Of a stretch of 64,000 nucleotides of DNA, positions 19,794-28,139 are shown one piece after another. Each line of letters begins with the position of its first letter. Position 1 is the first letter of the stretch. A program made the translations under genes and the position numbers. Source of the DNA: Rhodobacterales bacterium (GTDB taxonomy: Bacteria; Pseudomonadota; Alphaproteobacteria; Rhizobiales; Stappiaceae); assembly GCA_008107755.1 (NCBI GenBank), contig VIRH01000148.1, positions 55,419-119,418 of the forward strand, written 5' to 3'. The notes under the pieces are model-generated. The model was not told where the DNA came from, searched no databases, and saw nothing but the letters and a program-made list of their open reading frames with translations.

Positions 19794-20501
19794 ATGAGTG
19801 AAACTCGGGTCGAGACCCTTTATGCGCGGGTCAAGGACATGGCGGTCAGCTTCAAGCTGCGACCGGGCGAGCGCATCAACGAGGTCAGTCTGGCTCGTGA
19901 ACTGAATGCCAGCCGCACGCCGCTGCGCGAAGCGCTCAACCGGCTTGTCACGGAACAGCTGCTGTCTTTCCAGGCCGGCAAGGGCTTCTTCTGCCGGGCG
20001 CTGGACGCGCAGTCCGTCTTCGACCTCTATGAACTGCGCGCAAGCCTTGAGGTTCTGTCGGTCCAGCTGGCATGCGAGCGCGCCTCAGACGAGGGCATCG
20101 CAGAGCTGAAGGAAAACGAATTCGTCGATGGAATGCTCTATGCCGGCCGGACGATCGGCGAAGCCGGGGCGGGAGACGAGGCCTTTCACGTCAGCATCGC
20201 ACGGCTCAGCGGCAACAGCGAACTCGTCACCCAGCTCGAACGGATCAACGAGCGGACCCGCTTCATCCGCTGGGTCGCCATGGCCGAAGCCGTGGTGCGA
20301 ACCAAGGGCGAGCATCAGGTGATCATGAACGCGCTGGAAGCGCGCGATGCGGTCAAGGCGGCCGAGGTCATGCGCGGACATGTCATGCGGCGGATGGACC
20401 AGATCGTTGCTGCCGTGCGAGAGGGCTTTTCGAATATCTACGTGTCCGGTCCAGAAGAAATTTTCGAGCGCAAGCTCGCCGGTGAGGAGTTGACCCAGTG
20501 A
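19794..20501 (+). CDS. GntR-family regulator (FCD/FadR type)
   Basis: 235 residues. The N-terminal winged helix reads LRPGERINEVSLARELNASR then TPLREALNRLVTEQLL, the standard GntR recognition region. The FCD effector domain (about 85-215) has the metal-ligand pattern with EAFHVSIARLSGN and later EHQVIMNALEARDAVKAAEVM. It probably senses a carboxylate intermediate of this cluster and binds the CTGTATACAG site at 16763. It starts 144 bases after the enolase gene, and its stop overlaps the next gene's GTG by four bases. Confidence 0.88.
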   Translation: MSETRVETLYARVKDMAVSFKLRPGERINEVSLARELNASRTPLREALNRLVTEQLLSFQAGKGFFCRALDAQSVFDLYELRASLEVLSVQLACERASDEGIAELKENEFVDGMLYAGRTIGEAGAGDEAFHVSIARLSGNSELVTQLERINERTRFIRWVAMAEAVVRTKGEHQVIMNALEARDAVKAAEVMRGHVMRRMDQIVAAVREGFSNIYVSGPEEIFERKLAGEELTQ

Positions 20502-21220
20502 AAGCGTCCGGTGGTAAGGCGGTCTACGGCGCAAGCCTTGGAATTCTGATGTTGCATGCCCGGTTTCCGCGCATTCCGGGAGACATGGGGAACGCCATGA
20601 CATGGCCGTTCCCGGTGCACTACAAGGTGGTGCGCAACGCGACCCCGGACCGGGTGGTCCGCAACAATGCCAGCGGGCTGCTCGAGACATTCATCGTTGC
20701 GGCGCGGGAGCTGGTGGCGGACGGTGTCGACGGCATCACCACCAATTGCGGGTTTCTGGCGCTGTTCCAGGACGAGCTTGCAGAGGCGGTTCCCGTGCCG
20801 GTTCTGACGTCGTCCCTGATGCAGGTGGCAACAGTCAATCGCACCCTGTCGCGCGGCGAGCGTGCTGGCATCCTCACGGTTTCGGCATCGTCCCTGACGC
20901 CGCTCCACCTTGAAAAGGCGGGCGTCCCCGAGGGAACGCCGATCGGGACGACCGAGGGCGGGCGAGAGTTCACGCGCGCCATTCTGGACAATGAAATCGA
21001 GCTGGATGTCGACCTGGCGCGCCAGGACAACATCGAGGCGGCGTTGAAGCTGGTCGCAGACAACCCGGACCTCGGCGCAATCGTGCTGGAATGCACCAAC
21101 ATGATCCCGTATGCCGCCGATATTCGCCGTGCGACCGGGCTCCCGGTCTACTCCATCGAGAATTTCGTGCGCTGGTTCCAGGGGGCGCTGGTTCCCCGAA
21201 CGTATCCGGATCCGTGGTAG
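20498..21220 (+). CDS. Asp/Glu/hydantoin-racemase-family enzyme
   Basis: 240 residues from a GTG that overlaps the regulator stop (GTGA). Two catalytic-type Cys residues occur in the expected places: DGITTNCGFLALFQ and AIVLECTNMIPYA. This supports a two-base racemase or related C-C/C-N lyase fold. It lacks strong similarity to true glutamate racemase and may act on another 2-amino acid or a hydantoin. Placed last in the plus-strand operon, it could convert the L-form of the substrate to the D-form used by the flavoenzyme across the divergent promoter. Confidence 0.75.
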   Translation: MKASGGKAVYGASLGILMLHARFPRIPGDMGNAMTWPFPVHYKVVRNATPDRVVRNNASGLLETFIVAARELVADGVDGITTNCGFLALFQDELAEAVPVPVLTSSLMQVATVNRTLSRGERAGILTVSASSLTPLHLEKAGVPEGTPIGTTEGGREFTRAILDNEIELDVDLARQDNIEAALKLVADNPDLGAIVLECTNMIPYAADIRRATGLPVYSIENFVRWFQGALVPRTYPDPW

Positions 21221-21292
21221 TCTGGCGCGGTCTCACGAGGAGCCGCGTATTTCGCCTGACGCGGAAACAGCCCTGCTGCTGAAAGAAGACGT

Positions 21293-21457
21293 CATCCTGA
21301 GGAGGGCCGAAGGCCCGTCTCGAAGTACCGAATGTGCAGCCCATCCTTCGAGACAGCGCTCACGCGCTTCCTCAGGATGAGGGCATTCGTGCGTCATCCT
21401 GGAGCGCAAGAGAATTGCCCATCCGTCGAGACGCGAGCAAGCTCGCTCCTCAGGATG
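21293..21457. repeat. Cluster of REP-like palindromic repeats
   Basis: Three related units of about 33-38 bases lie at 21293-21325 (inverted, shortened), 21342-21379 and 21420-21457, plus a fragment starting at 21395. Each has an end like CATCCTTCGAGAC and an end like CTCAGGATG, with a small internal hairpin of variable sequence (GGGCC-GAA-GGCCC, AGCGC-TCAC-GCGCT, GCGAGC-AA-GCTCGC). The conserved ends and changing core are typical of intergenic palindromic repeats of alphaproteobacteria. The cluster sits between two convergent genes (21220 and 21506) and may also terminate transcription. Confidence 0.8.
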
Positions 21458-21505
21458 AGGTCGAATGTGCTGCGCAAACCAGTGCGCTGCCGTCCGGTGC
21501 CGCCG

Positions 21506-22312
21506 TTACCGCATCTGGCCGCAGGCGAGCGTCACGGAATGGGCGGCGGCCGTGACCAGCGGGGCCAGGGTTTCTTCTACCTGATCGGGGCTGTAGCGGC
21601 TGGCGGAGACGCCGATGTTGATGGCGGCTGACGGGCGCCCGGAGCGGTCGAAGACGGGCGAGGCGACGGAGAGGTCGCCTATGAAACATTCCTCAAAGGC
21701 GGCGGCGTAGCCTTTCTTGCGGGCAAGGGCCGTCTTTTCGAAAATGCCGTCGATATCAAGGATCGTGTGCGGCGTCATCGGCCGCAGGTCGGATCGCGCG
21801 AGCATGTCTCTCTGCTCGGCCGCCTCGAGGCCCGACAGAAGGGCGCGGCCAGGCGCCGTGCAGAAGGCGGGCAGGCGGGTGCCGATGACGACGTCGTTGT
21901 TCAGCATGTGCCGGCTCATGAAGCGCGAGACGAAGACGATGTCGGTACCGTCGAGAACGGTCAGGTTGACGGTCTCTTCCGTGGTCTTGCTCAGATGCAT
22001 GAGGAAGGGCATGGCCTGGGCGACCAGTCCGCTCGACCGGGTGTACTGGTAAGCCAGTTGCAGTGCCTTGACGGTAAGCTCGAAATGACGGGTCTGGGCG
22101 TTCTTGGCCAGATAACCGAGCTTGCAGAGGGTATGCGTGAAGCGCTGCGCGGCGCTGATGCCAAGACCGGTCTCTTCCGCGATACGCGAAAGGCTCATCG
22201 ACGAATGGGTGCCGTCAAACACCCCCAGCACACGAAACGCCTTTTCGACCGAATTGACCATGAGGGGATCGCGCGACGTCTCTGCCTCGGTCTCTGTTTT
22301 CTTTTTGGCCAT
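21506..22312 (-). CDS. IclR-family transcriptional regulator
   Basis: 268 residues from the ATG at 22312; a longer frame upstream has no homology and crosses the operator region. After a polar leader (MAKKKTETEAETS) comes the winged helix (VEKAFRVLGVFDGTHSSMSL, GISAAQRFTHTLCKLGYL). The IclR effector domain follows, with LNNDVVIGTRLPAFCTAPGRALLSG and SVASPVFDRSGRPSAAINIG. It is divergent from the crotonase/CoA-ligase operon and most likely controls it, sensing a small acid or CoA-pathway intermediate. Confidence 0.88.
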   Translation of the reverse strand: MAKKKTETEAETSRDPLMVNSVEKAFRVLGVFDGTHSSMSLSRIAEETGLGISAAQRFTHTLCKLGYLAKNAQTRHFELTVKALQLAYQYTRSSGLVAQAMPFLMHLSKTTEETVNLTVLDGTDIVFVSRFMSRHMLNNDVVIGTRLPAFCTAPGRALLSGLEAAEQRDMLARSDLRPMTPHTILDIDGIFEKTALARKKGYAAAFEECFIGDLSVASPVFDRSGRPSAAINIGVSASRYSPDQVEETLAPLVTAAAHSVTLACGQMR

Positions 22313-22439
22313 AGTCCAGGTGGTTTCCCTGTTTTCTACAGTTTGTGCGCAAAGCAAAGTCGGCGCGCCGCTCCCGGATCGCTGCTTCGATTTGTGCTCT
22401 CGCTTGACAAGGCGCAGCAAGACGGCCTTACTGCCTATC

Positions 22440-22472
22440 ATAATGTAATAAACATTATTGTATTGCAATAAT
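22440..22472. promoter_or_regulatory. Two interlocked inverted repeats, probable IclR operator
   Basis: ATAATGT-AATAA-ACATTAT (22440-22458) and ATTATTG-TATTG-CAATAAT (22454-22472) are perfect 7-bp inverted repeats, each with a 5-base spacer, sharing five bases. They form an AT-rich island in high-GC DNA, 20-52 bases upstream of the crotonase ATG. Their centres are 14 bases apart. The arrangement suits tandem binding of regulator dimers over the promoter. Confidence 0.6.
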
Positions 22473-22491
22473 AACTTCCAGTGAGGTCAAG

Positions 22492-23262
22492 ATGGAACAG
22501 TTCGTTCTCACCGACAGGCAGGATGCGGTCGGCATCATCACTTTGAACAGGCCGGAGGTGATGAACGCCTGGCACAGCGCCATGCGCAACCAGCTGGTCA
22601 CGGCCCTGAAGGAGATGGAAAAGGACGAGGTCATCAGAGCAATCATCCTGACGGGCGCGGGAGATCGGGCCTTCAGCGCGGGGCAGGATCTCAACGAGAC
22701 CAAGACCTTCACGCCGGAACGCAGCAAGGAGTGGGTCGGCGAGTGGGAGGCGCTTTATGAAACCATCCGATCTCTCTCCAAGCCGCTGATCGCCGCGCTC
22801 AACGGTGTTGCTGCAGGCTCTGCCTTTCAGGTTGCGCTGCTGTGCGATTTCCGGGTCGGACATCCGGGCGTTCGCATGGGGCAGCCGGAAATCAAGTCCG
22901 GTATTGCCAGCACGACGGGTCCCTGGATCATGAAGGAGATCCTCGGGCTTGCGCGGACCATCGACCTGACCCTTTCTGGCCGGCTCATGGAAGCGGATGA
23001 GTGCGAGCGGATCGGCATCATCAACCGGGTCGTGCCGCAGGAAAATGTGTTGGCCGAGGCCAAGGCGCTTGCAAACGAACTCGCCGCACTGCCTCCGGTC
23101 GCCATGCGCCTAGACAAGCAGCGCTTTCGCGAGATGACCGAGGCGTCGTTTCGCGATTGCCTGGAGGCCGGGGTTCGCATTCAGCAGGAGGCCTATGCCT
23201 CCGGCGAACCGGCGCGGATGATGGAAGCGTTCCTGGAAGAGCGACGCAAGCGCAAGGGCTGA
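22492..23262 (+). CDS. Enoyl-CoA hydratase/isomerase family protein (crotonase fold)
   Basis: 256 residues, the standard crotonase length. The oxyanion-hole segments are RAFSAGQDLNETKTF and KPLIAALNGVAAGSAFQVAL; MGQPEIKSGIASTTGPW carries the family's catalytic-loop Glu region. It acts on an acyl-CoA in the cytoplasm. It is the first gene of a two-gene operon with the acyl-CoA ligase (4 bases between) under the divergent IclR regulator. The pair could serve carnitine-like, aromatic or terpenoid acid breakdown; the sequence does not decide. Confidence 0.85.
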   Translation: MEQFVLTDRQDAVGIITLNRPEVMNAWHSAMRNQLVTALKEMEKDEVIRAIILTGAGDRAFSAGQDLNETKTFTPERSKEWVGEWEALYETIRSLSKPLIAALNGVAAGSAFQVALLCDFRVGHPGVRMGQPEIKSGIASTTGPWIMKEILGLARTIDLTLSGRLMEADECERIGIINRVVPQENVLAEAKALANELAALPPVAMRLDKQRFREMTEASFRDCLEAGVRIQQEAYASGEPARMMEAFLEERRKRKG

Positions 23263-23266
23263 TCGC

Positions 23267-24808
23267 ATGACCCGGACCATCACCGAGCTGGCATGTTTCG
23301 TCCGGGCTTTCGCCGAAAAAGCCCGGACGTCACCGGAAAAGGTCTTCGCGACCTTTACCGGCACGCCGATTACCTTCGGCGAACTCGATGCCATGTCCGA
23401 CACGTTCGCCGCGCATCTGCGGCACAAAGGCCTGAAACGAGGCGACGCGGTTGCCGTGATGATGCGGAACTCGCGCTATTCCCTTGCGATCCTCTTCGGG
23501 CTCGCAAAGGCCGGTATCGTCTGGGTGCCGGTCAACGCCCAGCTCAAGGGCGAGGGGCTTGCCTATATCCTTGAGCATTGCTCCGCAAAAGTTGTCATTT
23601 GCGATCAGGATCTGCTGGATGTCATCGGGGCTTCGGGCGCGGAGACGTCCGCGTTCGATCTGATCGTGGCGGGCGATCCTGACGGACCGCGTGCGCTGGA
23701 GCCTGTCTTCCGCCAGACCCTGCCGTTTGACGAAGTGTCGCCGGATCCGAGCGATCTCTTCGCGGTCATGTACACCTCCGGAACGACCGGCCGCCCGAAA
23801 GGCGTGATGGTTACCCACGGCATGATGCGCCTGTCGGGCGAGGCGGTGAAGCATCTCTCAAGGGCAACGGACGGCGATGTCTTTCTGGTCTGGGAGCCGC
23901 TCTATCATATCGGCGGCGCCCAGCTGATCATCCTGCCGCTGCTGGCCGATATCGTGCTGGCGATGGTCGAGCGCTTCAGCGCCAGCCGCTTCTGGGACGA
24001 GGTACGCCGATCCGGCGCGACCCATATCCATTATCTTGGCGGCATCCTTCAAATCCTCCTGAAACAGCCGGAACATCCCGATGACCGGAACCACGGGGTG
24101 CGGGTTGCCTGGGGCGGCGGATGTCCGCGCGAGATCTGGACAGCTTTCGAGCAGCGCTTCGGCGTGGAAATCCGCGAGTGCTACGGCATGACCGAGGCCT
24201 CCAGTCTGACCACCTGCAACGACGAGCGCATCGTTGGTGCCGTGGGACGACCGATGCCCTGGTTCTCTGTCGATGTGGTCGATGACGAGGGGCTGCCGGT
24301 GCCCATCGGCGAAAAGGGGGAGATCGTTGTGTCGACCTCGCTTCCCGGTGCCATTTTCAACGGGTATCTCGCCAATCCGGAGGCGACGGCGAAGGCGCTT
24401 CGAGACGGCAGGCTGCACACAGGCGACCGGGGCTCGATCGATGCCGCGGGTGTGCTCTGGTTTCACGGTCGCCTGACCGACAGTGTGCGCTGCAAGGGCG
24501 AGAACGTCTCGGCCTTCGAGGTTGAGACGGTCGCTGGCCGACACCCGTCCGTCGAAGATTGCGCCATGATCGGCGTTGCCACGGATGTCGGCGAGCAGGA
24601 CATCAAGCTCTTCCTCAAGCCGAAGGCAGGACAGACCCTGGATCTTCGTAGCTTTTCCGACTGGCTCGGCGAAAGGCTCGCCTCCTATCAGATGCCGCGC
24701 TATCTGGAACTGGTCGAAGAATTCGACCGCACCCCGAGCCAACGCATCATGAAACACAAGCTGAGCACGGATGTCGCGCAAAGCTGGGACCGGCTGGCGA
24801 CACGGTAG
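23267..24808 (+). CDS. AMP-forming acyl-CoA ligase
   Basis: 513 residues. The P-loop-like A3 motif is YTSGTTGRPKGVMVTHG and the A5 region is ECYGMTEASS. A7 is reduced to LHTGDRGSIDAAGVLWFHGR and A8 to LTDSVRCKGENVSAFEVE. The usual C-terminal catalytic Lys falls in the RTPSQRIMKHKLS segment, where PSQRIMK replaces the common TGKIxK, as in CaiC-like enzymes. It activates a carboxylate to acyl-AMP and then acyl-CoA for the crotonase encoded just upstream. There are no acyl-CoA dehydrogenase or thiolase genes in the same operon. Confidence 0.87.
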   Translation: MTRTITELACFVRAFAEKARTSPEKVFATFTGTPITFGELDAMSDTFAAHLRHKGLKRGDAVAVMMRNSRYSLAILFGLAKAGIVWVPVNAQLKGEGLAYILEHCSAKVVICDQDLLDVIGASGAETSAFDLIVAGDPDGPRALEPVFRQTLPFDEVSPDPSDLFAVMYTSGTTGRPKGVMVTHGMMRLSGEAVKHLSRATDGDVFLVWEPLYHIGGAQLIILPLLADIVLAMVERFSASRFWDEVRRSGATHIHYLGGILQILLKQPEHPDDRNHGVRVAWGGGCPREIWTAFEQRFGVEIRECYGMTEASSLTTCNDERIVGAVGRPMPWFSVDVVDDEGLPVPIGEKGEIVVSTSLPGAIFNGYLANPEATAKALRDGRLHTGDRGSIDAAGVLWFHGRLTDSVRCKGENVSAFEVETVAGRHPSVEDCAMIGVATDVGEQDIKLFLKPKAGQTLDLRSFSDWLGERLASYQMPRYLELVEEFDRTPSQRIMKHKLSTDVAQSWDRLATR

Positions 24809-24872
24809 ACGAGCGGACTTTCAACCGAATTCGACACCGGTGGACATGCTGCCGGATGTGGCTGTGGTCCGG

Positions 24873-25397
24873 TCAGATCCGTCCGATCGAACCGCGGCGC
24901 ATGACTGCACCGCGCGGTGCTTCCGGGATGGTCTTGGCGGAACGTGTGCCGCCGTTGCGGCGGCCTCTCGTTCCGCGCGCGAGCGGGCGAAAACAGGCGC
25001 TCCAGCTACCGTGCCAGGAGCGGCCGACGTAATGTGCGTTCCAGTACGTGAGGCCGAAGGGGACCGTGACCAGGCCGATAGATCGTGCCGTCGCCGGCGT
25101 CAGGTAGACCTGCCGGTTGTGGTAGGTCACCTCCAGGTCTTGCGAGGCAACCCAGCCACGGTTTTCGCCAAAACCGACGTCGCACCATGCAGCATCGTCC
25201 GTGCAGCCATAGATGAGAACCTTCGCATTGTTCGGGATTATAGTGACGACAGGGAATTGTCTCCCCGGGCCAGCGCGCAGGTTCTGGTCGATTACCGTAA
25301 TCCCGTCTGTGATTACGGCATGGCTCTGCGTCACGGCGCCGAGGCGCATGAGGAGGTTGTTAGTGGCGGAAAGCGTACGTTCGATCAAGCTTCTCAT
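24873..25397 (-). CDS. Bacterial SH3-domain protein
   Basis: 174 residues from the ATG at 25397, with GGAGA upstream. An SH3b domain spans about residues 30-90: DQNLRAGPGRQFPVVTIIPN, then DDAAWCDVGFGENRGWVASQ. After it comes the Trp/Tyr-rich segment of rhizobial members of this family (TYWNAHYVGRSWHGSW) and a basic tail. Such proteins are usually exported, but the N-terminus here is not a convincing signal peptide. The gene may be mis-started or decaying. It stands alone, convergent to the CoA-ligase gene. Confidence 0.6.
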   Translation of the reverse strand: MRSLIERTLSATNNLLMRLGAVTQSHAVITDGITVIDQNLRAGPGRQFPVVTIIPNNAKVLIYGCTDDAAWCDVGFGENRGWVASQDLEVTYHNRQVYLTPATARSIGLVTVPFGLTYWNAHYVGRSWHGSWSACFRPLARGTRGRRNGGTRSAKTIPEAPRGAVMRRGSIGRI

Positions 25398-26047
25398 CGT
25401 GCATTCTCCAGGTTTGTAACCGAGGCGCGAGTGGCGTCGCGGTAACCGGAGTTGGCCTAACTCCCTGATTCGCGACGTTTTTCCCGTCGGCCACATGCAG
25501 AGGTAGGCGATGCAGTTGACCTGCATGTAAAAGGCGTGTTGAGAATTGTTTCAGTTTGTATCAGCTCAGGAAGCCGCCAAATTGTTTTCCGGAAAGCGAA
25601 GAGACGGCGGTGATATGCAATCACAGCGTCTTCTGGGAGGCGGATCGGATCAGCCCCGGCGGTTACCGTAATTTCGGGTGCCGCCGACGTTGCGGGTGCT
25701 TGTGCCGGACCGCGATCTGCTGTTGTTTCGTGCATCGCGGGCTCCGCGAGAGAGCCCGGAGACCTCTGCCTTCGCAGACCGGTCGTTTTCACAGCCGTTT
25801 CCGACCTTCCCGGCTTTCAGGTTGCCGTTCCGGTCTTTCCGGATAATGACGCCCTCGCACGCGTACAAACAGCGCCTGGCGATCTGTTTCGTTTTGTAAA
25901 TTCGCTGAACCCCCGGCAAAAAGGCCGCCCGCATGAGCTGCTCGACGCAAGGGCGGGACGACCTTACGGAAAGCACACCAGAAATGGTGCGTCCTGCCCG
26001 AGAATGACCTTCCGGAAATGTGGAGGAGTGTTCAGGGAGACGTTATG
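25398..26047. other. Long region without a convincing gene
   Basis: 650 bases between the SH3-protein gene and the sensor kinase. Only short frames occur. The best is on the minus strand, 25650-25976, listed separately. I see no tRNA, terminator or repeat of note. Confidence 0.45.
25650..25976 (-). CDS. Doubtful small basic protein
   Basis: An open frame of 108 codons whose last 70 residues look protein-like: RRCLYACEGVIIRKDRNGN, a further Cys, then an Arg/Asn/Gly/Ser-rich tail ending in GGTRNYGNRRG. There is no recognisable family, no good ribosome site, and the start is unclear. It could be a remnant of an exported basic protein, or chance. Confidence 0.2.
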   Translation of the reverse strand: MLSVRSSRPCVEQLMRAAFLPGVQRIYKTKQIARRCLYACEGVIIRKDRNGNLKAGKVGNGCENDRSAKAEVSGLSRGARDARNNSRSRSGTSTRNVGGTRNYGNRRG

Positions 26048-27415
26048 TCAGGCCGCATAGAGCGGCAATGTCACGATCGCCCGGCCACCGCCGCCGTGCC
26101 TGTTGCACAGCTTGATTGTACCGCCATGGGCTTCGACGAGTGTTCTTGCCACCGCCAGCCCGAGCCCGGCGCCTCCGGTGTTTCTGGCGCGAGAGGGCTC
26201 GGCCCGGACAAAGGGCTCCAGCAGGAGATCCGTGTCGCCGCTGCCGAACCCTTTGCCGTCGTCATCGATCAGGATCTTCGCGACAGGTTCCTCGCATTGC
26301 AGGCTGACCCGGGCGATCTTGCCGTATATGACGGCGTTCTCGATGAGATTGGTGAGGATCCGACGCAGGGCAACCCGGTCTCCAAGCACATCGACGGGTG
26401 CCGGCACGGTGCCTTGCTCATACGAAACGTCGAGGCCGACGGAATTGAGGTCGGAGATCTCGAACGGTAACCACTCTGTCAGGTCGAGCAACTGCTGGTC
26501 GAGTGCGCCGAAGCCGGCCCTGGTCGTGAGAAGGGCATTGTCGAGCAGGCTTATCATGTCGCTGATATCGGCGATTGCCCGTTCTCTTTCATCTTCATCC
26601 GGCAAGGCCTCCACGCGCAGCCTAAGTCTCGTCGCGAAGCTGCGAACGTCGTGCTGGATGCCGCCGATCAGGCTCAAGCGGGACCTTGTGAGCGACTGAA
26701 GCCTCATCTGCAAATGTTCGAAGGTTTCCCTGAGGACGTGAATTTCCGGGGTCGCTGCGCGAAAGTGCGGCAGCGGAACTGCGTCGCCTGCAGGGTCGAA
26801 TTTTTCGACGGCTGCGGCAAGTTTTTTCAGCGGATTGATTTCCCTGTGAAAGAGCAGGAACGCAAAAAACGCGAAGATCGGGCCGATCAGACCGGCACCG
26901 ACGCCTGCCGGCAGACCGAAGGGGGAAATGATCAGGGAAACGTTGGAGCGCACGATCAGGACCGACCCGTCGTCAAGACCCAGCCAGAAGGTCAGGGCGC
27001 GCAGGGGCAGGGCGAACGTCCCCGAACGCGGGGCAATGTCATGAAATCCGCCGTTGGCAAATCCCGGAAAGGTTGTCTCGACATGCAGCAGCCGATCGCC
27101 GAGCGCCTGAAGGTATGGCGCTCCTATCGCGTGCTCTCTCAGTTCGTAGTTCTTGTCCCGGGCAGCGGCTTCCTCGCGCGTCAGACTTTCAAGTTTGAGT
27201 GTCGGCGACCGCATCATGTCCAGAAACCGCTCGCGTTCGCTCGCGGGCGTCTGCGAGAGCGTTTCCACGATCAGGGTGAGCCTTTCCGGCGGCGGATTGA
27301 TCTCGTCTGCAGTCAACTCGTTCCTGATGTAGTAGGAGATAACCAGCATCGTCCACAAGATCAGGCTCAGGCTGATGAAGATGAACGAGAGACGGAAGCT
27401 CAGGCTGGCCCGCAT
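26048..27415 (-). CDS. Sensor histidine kinase (EnvZ-like)
   Basis: 455 residues. One membrane segment (about 8-29) and a second (about 170-195) enclose a periplasmic sensor of about 140 residues, followed by a HAMP-like linker (REINPLKKLAAAVEKFD). The H-box is LIGGIQHDVRSFATRLRLRV with the phospho-accepting His. The N-box is ILTNLIENAVIYG, the G1 box DDDGKGF and the G2 box GGAGLGLAVARTL. It lies downstream of its response regulator with a 7-base gap, so they form one operon. The signal sensed is unknown. Confidence 0.9.
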   Translation of the reverse strand: MRASLSFRLSFIFISLSLILWTMLVISYYIRNELTADEINPPPERLTLIVETLSQTPASERERFLDMMRSPTLKLESLTREEAAARDKNYELREHAIGAPYLQALGDRLLHVETTFPGFANGGFHDIAPRSGTFALPLRALTFWLGLDDGSVLIVRSNVSLIISPFGLPAGVGAGLIGPIFAFFAFLLFHREINPLKKLAAAVEKFDPAGDAVPLPHFRAATPEIHVLRETFEHLQMRLQSLTRSRLSLIGGIQHDVRSFATRLRLRVEALPDEDERERAIADISDMISLLDNALLTTRAGFGALDQQLLDLTEWLPFEISDLNSVGLDVSYEQGTVPAPVDVLGDRVALRRILTNLIENAVIYGKIARVSLQCEEPVAKILIDDDGKGFGSGDTDLLLEPFVRAEPSRARNTGGAGLGLAVARTLVEAHGGTIKLCNRHGGGGRAIVTLPLYAA

Positions 27416-27422
27416 CGCTTGT

Positions 27423-28139
27423 CTAGCCTATCTGTTTGACGGTCGGGGTGAACAGATAGCCGCCGTTGCGGACAGTGGAAATCAGGTTGCTTCCGCGCTT
27501 CAGGGGATCAAGCTTCTTGCGCAGGCGCGATACCAGGATGTCGACCGTGCGGTCGAATGGATCGGAGATGCGCTTGTGGGTCCAGTCCAGAATCTGCTCG
27601 CGCGAAAGCACGCGGCGCGGGCGCAGGATGAAACAGGTCAGCAGCTCGAACTCCGCGCTCGTCAGCGGAACTGGATCGCCGAACTCCGTCTGAAGCAGTC
27701 GGGCATCGAGATCGGCGATGAAGCCATCGAAGGAAAAGCGGCGGGTCAGCGGCTGCTGGCTGTGCATGCCGGAGCGGCGCAGGAGTGCGCGGATGCGCGC
27801 CAGAAGCTCGCGTGGGGAAAACGGCTTGACTACATAATCGTCGGCGCCGATTTCCAGACCGACGACGCGGTCGGTCTCTTCGCCCTTTGCGGACAGGAGC
27901 AGGATCGGGACGGTCTGGTCGGACCGCAGCCGGCGGCAGATCGACAGGCCGTCCTCGCCGGGCAGCATGAGGTCCAGAACGATGAGGTCCGGCCGGACCC
28001 ATTCCAGGATTCCGTCCATCTCCCGGCCATCCCCGGCCAGCTCAAGCTCAAAGCCTTCGTTCCGGAGAAATCCCGCCACCAGGCGGCGGATTTCCGGATC
28101 GTCGTCGATGATGAGTATGGTTTTCTTTTCTGTGTTCAT
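27423..28139 (-). CDS. OmpR-family response regulator
   Basis: 238 residues from the ATG at 28139; a longer frame upstream lacks homology. The receiver domain has the acidic pair in ILIIDDDPEIRRL, the phospho-acceptor Asp in LIVLDLMLPGEDGL, and the Lys in DDYVVKPFSPRELLARI. The C-terminal winged helix has LTSAEFELLTCFILRPRRVL and DRTVDILVSRLRKKLD. It is the first gene of the pair with the histidine kinase. Confidence 0.92.
   Translation of the reverse strand: MNTEKKTILIIDDDPEIRRLVAGFLRNEGFELELAGDGREMDGILEWVRPDLIVLDLMLPGEDGLSICRRLRSDQTVPILLLSAKGEETDRVVGLEIGADDYVVKPFSPRELLARIRALLRRSGMHSQQPLTRRFSFDGFIADLDARLLQTEFGDPVPLTSAEFELLTCFILRPRRVLSREQILDWTHKRISDPFDRTVDILVSRLRKKLDPLKRGSNLISTVRNGGYLFTPTVKQIG

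Noticed and set aside
21293..21457. CRISPR array
   Set aside because: Units are palindromic with variable cores, irregular spacing and mixed orientation, and there are no cas genes.
22492..24808. Carnitine operon (caiD and caiC)
   Set aside because: The ligase is somewhat CaiC-like, but caiA, caiB and caiT are missing, so a substrate name is not justified.
25457..25792. A 111-codon minus-strand frame
   Set aside because: There is no protein-like pattern and it overlaps the other doubtful small frame at 25650-25976.
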